From Haladaptatus cibarius D43 (lineage in GTDB: Archaea; Halobacteriota; Halobacteria; Halobacteriales; Haladaptataceae), in the NCBI RefSeq assembly GCF_000710615.1, contig NZ_JDTH01000002.1:1170082-1234081 (forward strand): 64,000 nt of DNA. Reading direction: 5' to 3'. The notes beneath the pieces are model-generated. The model did no database searches and had not been told where the DNA came from. It saw only the letters and a list, made by a program, of their open reading frames with translations. A program made the translations under genes and the position numbers. This document shows, piece after piece, positions 58,350 to 64,000 of the stretch; within the stretch, counting starts at the first letter, position 1, and each line of letters opens with the position of its first letter.

Positions 58350-59030
58350 TTAAATATCATCCGCAGCGCTGACCATGGCTTCGGCGAGATGCGTTTGCGC
58401 GCGTCGAAGGCGCTCGGAAAGTGACGACGCAGTAATCCCGAGGTCGCCTGCGACGTCGTCGAGCGAGGTCGTCCGCGGAATTTCAAAGTATCCCATCTCG
58501 TAGGCAGCCAAGAACGCCTCTCGCTGGCGGTCGGTCAGTTCGTCTCCCATCTCGCCACCATTGTCGTCACGGGTGAGTCGTCGGAGTCTGAATCTACCGT
58601 TGCGTCGCCAGAACGCACGAAATTCGTCCAACGTCGCCCTGTCTGCGAACCATCCGGTTTGAATCCAACCGGTTGGCGTGACTCGAATCCGGTCTATGAT
58701 GGAATCAGTCGTTGCGAGCGCGTGAAGCTCCGAAAGATTCTCGATCCGTTCACCAAGTTGCGCTTCCATACCGACAGCCGGTAAGATTTGATATCGGTAG
58801 GTTTCATTCGTTCTCCCGACTAACGTATACTCCGCGACGAACGCTGACGATTCGAAGGCACGCTCGACCGATGCGACCGTTTCGTGGACGACGTGGACGA
58901 TGAACGGTGGATAACCGCCGTCTTGTGTCGGCTGAATATCGATTTCTAGCGTCGCTTCGGGGACGGCCGCTGCTACGCCGACGAACGGCAACTGCTCACA
59001 GATAATTTCGTATTCGGCGACGAGTCCCAT
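58350..59030 (-). CDS. Bacterio-opsin activator HTH-10 family regulator
   Basis: A 226-residue transcription regulator. The N-terminal part (VAEYEIICEQLPFVGVAAAVPEATLEIDIQPTQDGG...) is the BAT-associated sensor-like domain; the C-terminal HTH-10 (MGDELTDRQREAFLAAYEMGYFEIPRTTSLDDVAGDLGITASSLSERLRRAQTHL) binds DNA. It lacks receiver and PAS modules, unlike the longer relative at 1646. It sits directly upstream of the alpha/beta hydrolase gene (56-base gap), so it probably regulates that gene or itself. Confidence 0.85.
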   Translation of the reverse strand: MGLVAEYEIICEQLPFVGVAAAVPEATLEIDIQPTQDGGYPPFIVHVVHETVASVERAFESSAFVAEYTLVGRTNETYRYQILPAVGMEAQLGERIENLSELHALATTDSIIDRIRVTPTGWIQTGWFADRATLDEFRAFWRRNGRFRLRRLTRDDNGGEMGDELTDRQREAFLAAYEMGYFEIPRTTSLDDVAGDLGITASSLSERLRRAQTHLAEAMVSAADDI

Positions 59031-59148
59031 GAATACTGATTTCTGTCGGCATTAATGCGTGTGTTGAAAGACATCTTGGTGACTGTTTCCAACGTTTGCT
59101 TGCCGTCGCTCGCAAAACCTCGACTGGTCGTGTAGTGTTTGGAAAAGC

Positions 59149-59168
59149 GCCGGGAAGGAGATTTGAAC
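59149..59168. other. Partial duplicate of the tRNA-Ser 3' end
   Basis: GCCGGGAAGGAGATTTGAAC matches 59311-59330 of the tRNA-Ser gene in 18 of 20 bases, in the same orientation and about 160 bases away. No integrase is in between. It looks like a remnant of an attachment site created by integration into a tRNA gene, or a decayed second tRNA fragment. Its flanks do not fold as a T arm. Confidence 0.45.
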
Positions 59169-59263
59169 CACGCCCAGACGTTCCTGCTCACTCGCATTCG
59201 CTCGCTCCGCGGGCGTGCGTCTGGTCTACTTCAAATTCCCCGACCGTCATTTTCTCGCGCGGT

Positions 59264-59289
59264 GGCGAGAGGCATAAATGCCTCTCGCC
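59264..59289 (-). terminator. Hairpin after tRNA-Ser
   Basis: GGCGAGAGGCA-TAAA-TGCCTCTCGCC is an 11-base perfect stem with a 4-base loop, 21 bases past the 3' end of tRNA-Ser. It has no U-tract on the minus strand. A terminator or processing signal for the tRNA transcript is plausible. Confidence 0.45.
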
Positions 59290-59309
59290 GTTTTGCGCTC
59301 GTAGAATGA

Positions 59310-59394
59310 CGCCGAGAGGGAGATTTGAACTCCCGTGTCCGTGAGGACAGCAGATTTCGAATCTGCCGCCTTGGCCGGGCTAGGCTATCTCGGC
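59310..59394 (-). tRNA. tRNA-Ser (CGA)
   Basis: Read on the minus strand it folds as a class II tRNA: acceptor stem GCCGAGA/TCTCGGC, D region TAGCCTAGCCCGGCCAAGGC, anticodon stem-loop GCAGA-TTCGAAA-TCTGC with anticodon CGA, a long variable arm (TGTCCTCACGGACA) and T arm GGGAG-TTCAAAT-CTCCC. The discriminator is G and no CCA is encoded. The long variable arm with a CGA anticodon identifies serine. No intron interrupts the anticodon loop. Confidence 0.92.
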
Positions 59395-59496
59395 TCATCT
59401 CACAGTACCGCGCTGGTGCCTTTATGGGTTTCGATTTGTCGAATTCAAACGCTACTGACCACCACATTAAAATCACTGGCCGTCGCGGCATATTTC

Positions 59497-60447
59497 ATGG
59501 ACGTTACAGACGCGAACGCGCAGAGCGATTCCGTCCTCGACGCGATTGGAACCGCCGTCATCGCCGACCGTGAGTTCCTCGAAACGGTTCTCCTCGGCGT
59601 GATGGCACAGGGTCACGTTCTCCTCGAAGACGTGCCCGGAACCGGAAAGACCCTCACCGCCCGGAGTTTCGCTTCCGCCCTCGGCCTCTCCTTTAGCCGC
59701 GTGCAGTTCACTCCCGACCTTCTCCCGGCGGACGTCACCGGCACCCACGTCTTCAACGAGCAAAACCGCGAGTTCGAGTTCAACGAAGGCCCCATCTTCG
59801 CCAACGTCGTTCTCGCGGACGAAATCAACCGCGCGCCGCCGAAGACGCAGGCCGCCCTCCTCGAAGCGATGGAGGAACGACAGGTGACCGTGGATGGCGA
59901 CACCCGCGAACTCCCGAAACCGTTCTTCGTCATCGCCACGCAGAACCCCGTCGAACAGGAAGGAACCTTCCCGCTCCCCGAGGCGCAGGTTGACCGATTC
60001 GCGGTCAAAACCAGCCTCGGCTACCCAGACAAGGACGGCGAAATCGAACTGCTCCGCAGGCGTGCAAGCAGACATAGCCAGAGTCCGAGCGTCGAAACCG
60101 TGCTTAACAACCAACTCGTCAGCGACCTCCAGTCAGTGCCTGAAACGGTTCGCGTGGAAGAAGACCTCATCGAATACATGGCCAGCATCGCCCGCGAAAC
60201 CCGTGACGACCGCCGAGTCGAAGTCGGCGTTTCGCCCCGTGGTACCCAGCGATTGTTCGAAGCGACCCGCGCCCGCGCCGCCATGCAGGGTCGGGAGTTC
60301 GTCACCCCCGACGACGTGAAGCGAGTCGCGTACCCCGTCCTCGCCCATCGTGTCGTCCTCACGCCGGACGCGAAGGTGAACAACGTGCGAAAGGACGAAA
60401 TCGTTGAGTCGGTGCTGGACAGCGTTCCGGTGCCGACGGTGGAGTGA
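59497..60447 (+). CDS. MoxR-family AAA+ ATPase
   Basis: A 316-residue ATPase that remodels or activates partner proteins. Walker A GTGKTLTAR (near 50), Walker B VVLADEINRAPPKTQAALLEAMEERQVT (near 110) and the sensor-1 ATQNP (near 150) are intact. The start MDVTDANAQSDSVLDAIG is chosen because the longer frame reads through the tRNA region. It stands near the DUF58/membrane gene group on the other strand; such genes form the MoxR-DUF58-DUF4129 set in haloarchaea, thought to act in membrane-associated protein or metal assembly. Confidence 0.88.
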   Translation: MDVTDANAQSDSVLDAIGTAVIADREFLETVLLGVMAQGHVLLEDVPGTGKTLTARSFASALGLSFSRVQFTPDLLPADVTGTHVFNEQNREFEFNEGPIFANVVLADEINRAPPKTQAALLEAMEERQVTVDGDTRELPKPFFVIATQNPVEQEGTFPLPEAQVDRFAVKTSLGYPDKDGEIELLRRRASRHSQSPSVETVLNNQLVSDLQSVPETVRVEEDLIEYMASIARETRDDRRVEVGVSPRGTQRLFEATRARAAMQGREFVTPDDVKRVAYPVLAHRVVLTPDAKVNNVRKDEIVESVLDSVPVPTVE

Positions 60448-60482
60448 GAGGGTTCGACGGTCGAATGCAATAGAACGGTCGC

Positions 60483-61037
60483 TTATCTTTCTTCGCGCCA
60501 ATCATCCCGGAGAAGTCCGTACTGTACCATATCGCGATGTGCGCCGTTGATGAACATGAATTTTCTACGACGGCCTTCCTCGGAGAATCCGAGCGATTCC
60601 AGCAGGCCGCGAGATGCGTCGTTGAAATCGTAGGCCTCCGCGCCGATGGCAGGCGTATCGTACTGCCGGAAAGTGTCGTCGATGACCATGGAGACGGCCT
60701 CCGTGCCGTACCCCTGTCCGTGCACTTCAGGGACGAGCCAATAGCCGAGTTCAGGACGTTTCCAGTCGGCGTCCATTACAGCCACTTCGCCAATCCGCGT
60801 CACATCCGCCTCGTCGGGTTGCTCCGAACTTGCCTCCCCTTCCTCCAGACAAACCAGAAATCGGTCGGAATCGTCGTTTTCAATGTGCTCTTCTAGTTGC
60901 GTTTGGTTCATCAAACGATTGCCAATCGGATACCGGAGTTCGGGGTTCGCCATTGCACGTTGAATGAACCGAATATCCTCTTTCTCGACCGTTCTGAGCG
61001 TGATTCGCTCACTGCTTTGGACGGATGCTCCGGGCAT
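60483..61037 (-). CDS. GNAT-family N-acetyltransferase (RimJ/RimL type)
   Basis: A 184-residue acetyltransferase. ITLRTVEKEDIRFIQRAMANPELRYPIGNRLM begins the RimJ-like fold; LGYWLVPEVHGQGYGTEAVSMVIDDTF contains the acetyl-CoA loop (QGYGTEA), and the NDASRGLLESLGFSEEG ending is family-typical. It could acetylate a protein N terminus or a small amine. It lies between MoxR and the DUF7519-like gene on opposite strands and may be unrelated to that cluster. Confidence 0.8.
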   Translation of the reverse strand: MPGASVQSSERITLRTVEKEDIRFIQRAMANPELRYPIGNRLMNQTQLEEHIENDDSDRFLVCLEEGEASSEQPDEADVTRIGEVAVMDADWKRPELGYWLVPEVHGQGYGTEAVSMVIDDTFRQYDTPAIGAEAYDFNDASRGLLESLGFSEEGRRRKFMFINGAHRDMVQYGLLRDDWREER

Positions 61038-61107
61038 GATACCGTTGTATGTGGGATTCGGTAAATATTTTCTGAGATAAAAACAGGTCAGGGGTGATAG
61101 TTAACGA

Positions 61108-61713
61108 TTACGCCCGCAGTGCAGACGTAAGCGCCAGCGCCGCAATCAGCAGGAACACTAGCGCCGTCATCGGTTGTCCGCCACTTCCGAGCAGGTACAT
61201 TCCGTAGCCGACGCCGCCCGCCGAAATCGCAACCACGGTGCTCGCGGCGGCGTGCATGATTTCGAGGGTTCGGGTGTCCGCCTCTCGACCTAACTGCTCG
61301 CCGACGTTGATTGCCTGTTCACCGGAATCCCACGCCAACACGGTGGCCATCGTGCCGGGAATCATGAGTTCGGGCGGTGCCGCAGCCAATCCCCCCGAAA
61401 GCACCCCGGCGAGAAGGGCGAAACTCCCGGTCGTAACGAGCCTGCGCGACCCGCGAACGACGCCGAGTGCGACCAACACGAGGCCGAGCGAGCCGCCGAC
61501 CAAACCGACGTTGCCGAAGAACGCGCTCGCTCCGAGGGCGACCGACGCCGCGATGATGGCGAGCAGTTGGCTGACGCGGGCGGGCGAACGGTCGATTTCC
61601 GCAGTTTGGGGCTTCGATTCGGTTTCAATCTTGGATGCCTCCGTCTCACGCTCCGCCGCCGAGTCAGTTTCTGCGTTCTTCTTTTTGACCATCTTCGAAT
61701 CCATCTCGCTCAT
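61108..61713 (-). CDS. Haloarchaeal membrane protein, DUF7519-like
   Basis: A 201-residue protein. The N-terminal 45 residues are charged (MVKKKNAETDSAAERETEASKIETESKPQT); five to six membrane segments follow (SQLLAIIAASVALGASAFFG, VGGSLGLVLVALGVVRG, LVTTGSFALLAGVLSGGLA, ISAGGVGYGMYLL, ALVFLLIAALALTSA). Its stop is the last of a minus-strand run, and the start overlaps the DUF58 stop by 4 bases (61710-61713). It probably works with MoxR and the DUF58 protein as part of a membrane complex. Confidence 0.7.
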   Translation of the reverse strand: MSEMDSKMVKKKNAETDSAAERETEASKIETESKPQTAEIDRSPARVSQLLAIIAASVALGASAFFGNVGLVGGSLGLVLVALGVVRGSRRLVTTGSFALLAGVLSGGLAAAPPELMIPGTMATVLAWDSGEQAINVGEQLGREADTRTLEIMHAAASTVVAISAGGVGYGMYLLGSGGQPMTALVFLLIAALALTSALRA

Positions 61714-62981
61714 CGTCGCCACCTCCGGTTTGCCCGGGCCATCGTAATGCCGAGCGAGTCGTCCGTGCTCCAGTCCACCACTCGGATACCGCTCGCTCGA
61801 AGGGACTGGAGTCGATGCTGGCGCTCCGCCCACGCGAGTCGCTGGCCGGTCGTTCCGTCGTTCGTCGGGTCAGGACTGATGACGGTCACGGCGTGGCCAG
61901 TGGCGTCGAGTCGCCGGGCAATCTCCGGCGCGAAGGAGTCACAGAGCGGCGAGAAAAACACCACCTGTGCGTCCGAGGGGAGTCGCCGTCTCAGCCACCG
62001 CAGTTTCAGTGTCGAGTAGAACGCCCCCTCGGGCGGTTTTCGTGAAAACGCTTCCGCGTGCGAGAGCAGTTCTCGCGCCTCCGCTCGATGGTACTCGCCG
62101 GTTCCGGGCGACAGCCACAGTTCTTCCGGGCCGAAGGACGCGATTCCGACCCGGTCACCGTTGTCGAGGAGGGCGCTGAACGCGTCGCCGACGGCGCGAA
62201 CCGAATGTTCGACCGCACCGGGGTCGTCTGTGTCGTGTGTCAGATAGGCGTCTGCGCGAACGTCCACGAGCAGGACGACCGTCGCGGTTTGCTCCTCTCG
62301 AAATTCGACCGTCGTCAGTTCGCCGGTTCGTGCCTTTCGCTTCCAGTCGATGCGCGAGAGGGGGTCACCGGGGCGATACTCCCGTGTCGAAAAGAACTCG
62401 ACGCCGGTTCCGCCCTCGCGGGTCGCAATCCGGCCTGTATGCCGAATCGTCTGCTCGCGGAGGGGCACGTCCTCCGCCGTGGTTTCGAACTGTGGCGTAC
62501 AGGTGACTGTCGTTTCATCCGCGAGGTCGAACTCGTGTTCGACCGCGCCGCTGAAGTCGCGGGCCAACACCTGCGCCGGGGCAAAGTCGTGTTCGCCGCG
62601 AACCGATTCGACGGTGTAGGAAAACACGGCCTTCTTGCCGGGGCGAAGTGCGGTGCCGAGACGGGGCGACCCCGCAGTTACGCGCAGTCCTTCTGGCACG
62701 CCGTCGATGACTCTGATGTCGGGGAGGATTTTCTCCCCCGTATTTTCGATTTCCACTTCGATTTGGATTTCGTCGCCGGGTTGCGGGTCGGTGTCGCTGA
62801 CGGTTCGCGCCAAATTGAGAGTCGCCTCCGATGGCGTCGCGGTTCGGGCGTAGGCCGCGAACGCGACGCCGATGACGCCCGCGAGGAGCGTCTCCGGACT
62901 GCCGAAAATCGTCCCGACCGCCGCGGCGAGCAGCGCGATTGCGCTCACGCCGTACCAGCGGTTCGTTTCTCGGAGCGTCAT
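61710..62981 (-). CDS. DUF58 domain protein
   Basis: A 423-residue protein. Two N-terminal membrane segments (GVSAIALLAAAVGTIFGS and GVIGVAFAAYART) are followed by a beta-rich extracellular-like stretch (about 55-190) and the DUF58/von Willebrand-type core (GVEFFSTREYRPGDPLSRIDWKRKARTGELTTVEFREEQ then DVRADAYL). The RxYxPGDxxxxIdWk pattern is the DUF58 hallmark. In haloarchaea the gene pairs with a MoxR ATPase. The start MTLRETNRWYG is used because the upstream sequence is Arg/Gly-rich. It overlaps its neighbours by four bases on both sides. Confidence 0.83.
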   Translation of the reverse strand: MTLRETNRWYGVSAIALLAAAVGTIFGSPETLLAGVIGVAFAAYARTATPSEATLNLARTVSDTDPQPGDEIQIEVEIENTGEKILPDIRVIDGVPEGLRVTAGSPRLGTALRPGKKAVFSYTVESVRGEHDFAPAQVLARDFSGAVEHEFDLADETTVTCTPQFETTAEDVPLREQTIRHTGRIATREGGTGVEFFSTREYRPGDPLSRIDWKRKARTGELTTVEFREEQTATVVLLVDVRADAYLTHDTDDPGAVEHSVRAVGDAFSALLDNGDRVGIASFGPEELWLSPGTGEYHRAEARELLSHAEAFSRKPPEGAFYSTLKLRWLRRRLPSDAQVVFFSPLCDSFAPEIARRLDATGHAVTVISPDPTNDGTTGQRLAWAERQHRLQSLRASGIRVVDWSTDDSLGITMARANRRWRR

Positions 62982-63547
62982 CTGGTTTCCTCCACGTATT
63001 CGGTCACCGCGTCGGCGGTTCGACGCGCCCGCCGCTGGAACCTCGTTTGTCCGCCGAACGACTGGCGGAACCACTCGCGCCACGACCGGCGCGGTGCGGA
63101 TGGCCCGCCGAGGAAGGCCGCCGCCTCGGCGTCGTCCGTCCATTCCCCCGTTTCCAACTGCGTCCGCGCCTCGTCCTTCGAACAACCTTCACGCTGAACG
63201 ATTGCTTCGACGAGCGAGGTTTCGAGCGTGGCCCTGAGCTTTTTTCGCGCACGAAACCGCTCCTTTCGCGGCCCGGAATGAACTTGCAGGAGTCGCTCGT
63301 CGAACTCGGTTCCCGGGGTAGGAAGCGTCACGTTCGTCTCCGGGTCGTCGGTTTCAGCCTGTAAGAGGTCGTTATTTCGTCGTCCCTGGACGACGCGCAG
63401 TCCTTGGACGAGCGTCAGCACGCCCACGAGTTTCACGAAAATCGCACCCGTCGAAAGGAATCCTGCGAGTTCCGGAGCGAACACGACCGCGAGTCCGCCG
63501 CCGATTGCGAGGATGCCGACGACAGTTATCAGCGGTCGGTCTTTCAT
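62978..63547 (-). CDS. Haloarchaeal membrane protein, DUF7269-like
   Basis: A 189-residue protein. MKDRPLITVVGILAIGGGLAVVFAPELAGFLSTGAIFVKLVGVLTLVQGLRVV has two N-terminal membrane segments; the rest is a soluble cytoplasmic part with a helical ERFRARKKLRATLETSLVEAIVQREGCSKDEARTQLETGEWTDDAEAAAFLGG region. It overlaps the DUF58 and DUF4129-type genes by four bases at each end, so the three are translationally coupled. It is a member of the MoxR-linked membrane set; its role is unknown. Confidence 0.7.
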   Translation of the reverse strand: MKDRPLITVVGILAIGGGLAVVFAPELAGFLSTGAIFVKLVGVLTLVQGLRVVQGRRNNDLLQAETDDPETNVTLPTPGTEFDERLLQVHSGPRKERFRARKKLRATLETSLVEAIVQREGCSKDEARTQLETGEWTDDAEAAAFLGGPSAPRRSWREWFRQSFGGQTRFQRRARRTADAVTEYVEETR

Positions 63548-64000
63548 TCGTCGTCCTCCGCGTAGGTTCGCTCGATTCGGCGAAGAGCGGCCACGGCCCG
63601 CTCTTCGCGTTCGCCGGTCGCATCCTCGCCGCCGTACCGCACCTCCTCGAAGATGTTCGTCAGTTCGGTCACGTCCTCGCGGGCGATTCCGGCGGCCATC
63701 GCGGTCGCGGCGAACTCACCCGGCGTGCTCGATTTCGGGTCGGAAACGTCGAGGTGCGTCGTCATCTCGCGCCACGCCCGGTACACTTCGTTTTCGACGC
63801 TCGCGTCGGATTCGATTCTGTCCGCCGCGTCGCCCGCCGCGCGTCCGACCGCAGCGATGTCCTCTTCGTCGGGTACTTCTTCACTCGTTGAGGTTTCCGG
63901 TTCGGTTCCGCTCGAACTCTTCACGAGGAGGACAAGCGCGCCCACGAGAGCGATTCCGAGGATGACGAACAAGGCCACAGACGGTGTTAGCACGCTCGTC
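63544..64000 (-). CDS. DUF4129-type membrane protein, C-terminal part
   Basis: The gene runs off the right edge. From base 64000 the frame reads SVLTPSVALFVILGIALVGALVLLV (membrane segment), then a Ser/Glu linker and VYRAWREMTTHLDVSDPKSSTPGEFAATAMAAGIAREDVTELTNIFEEVRYGGEDA, the DUF4129 C-terminal domain. GTG at 63993 is an internal codon, not necessarily the start. DUF4129 proteins are often linked to transglutaminase-like and DUF58 proteins in MoxR operons. At least 152 residues are visible. Confidence 0.75.
   Translation of the reverse strand, partial: TSVLTPSVALFVILGIALVGALVLLVKSSSGTEPETSTSEEVPDEEDIAAVGRAAGDAADRIESDASVENEVYRAWREMTTHLDVSDPKSSTPGEFAATAMAAGIAREDVTELTNIFEEVRYGGEDATGEREERAVAALRRIERTYAEDDE

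Noticed and set aside
59149-59230. Second tRNA gene
   Set aside because: Only the 3'-end-like 20 bases match; the stems needed for a T arm and anticodon arm do not form.

Overview
The window is chromosomal DNA from a halophilic archaeon (class Halobacteria). The predicted proteins are strongly acidic, the DNA is GC-rich, and the genes are typical of haloarchaea: archaeal LonB, a thermosome subunit, FtsZ1 next to SecE and Spt5/NusG, NadM, archaeal D-aminoacyl-tRNA deacylase, two bacterio-opsin-activator (HTH-10) regulators, Tat lipoproteins and many tiny zinc-ribbon proteins. TATA boxes about 25 bases before some start codons (nadM, thermosome) suggest leaderless transcripts. The genus cannot be fixed from sequence alone. 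There is no rRNA, CRISPR array, transposase or integrase gene.

Layout. 1-4.0 kb: end of a diphthamide-ligase gene, a sugar nucleotidyltransferase, a multidomain HTH-10 regulator with a degenerate receiver, and a small HTH/zinc-ribbon protein. 4.0-5.4 kb: an AT-rich island with two frameshifted genes. 5.4-11 kb: a minus-strand chorismate/folate cluster (aroE, HhH protein, pabB, pabA, pabC, Rieske protein), interrupted by an intergenic repeat. 11-18.8 kb: two tandem Ca2+/cation antiporters, dtdA, ftsZ1, two small envelope proteins, secE-spt5 and a CPBP protease. 19.4-25.3 kb: lonB, nadM-SAM hydrolase-TRIC channel, small membrane proteins and a VapBC toxin-antitoxin pair. 25.5-32.9 kb: thermosome, amidohydrolase, glycosyltransferase, methyltransferase, PPOX protein, HTH protein, MBL hydrolase and YkgJ protein. 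33-42.6 kb: a TRAM gene boxed by long inverted repeats, a radical SAM protein, an Hsp20-like pair, a creatininase/FAD-oxidase pair, a Nudix hydrolase and a glycosyltransferase. 42.7-50.1 kb: MFS transporter, polysaccharide deacetylase, aldo/keto reductase, SppA, coiled-coil protein and small proteins. 50.5-59.4 kb: endonuclease III, aldehyde dehydrogenase, CPA antiporter, NikR, an S66 peptidase, a hydrolase with an HTH-10 regulator, and tRNA-Ser(CGA). 59.5-64 kb: a MoxR/DUF58/DUF4129-type cluster that runs off the right edge.

The least explained part of the window is its intergenic space. At least eight gaps hold 180-430-base elements with imperfect inverted ends, strong hairpins and recurring blocks. 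They form at least two families. Family I (7.5, 35.8, 39.7, 50.2 kb) has ends built on a GATTGGAGTCG..AGCTAGCA-like motif and a CGGTTGGGGAGG block. Family II (18.9, 28.1, 46.8 kb) has two conserved GC hairpins separated by conserved single-stranded-looking sequence. A related structure encloses the TRAM gene at 33.2-33.6 kb between about 91 and 96 base near-identical inverted arms. These look like non-autonomous mobile elements or structured RNA/terminator modules. Assigning coordinates, families and ends by eye is approximate.
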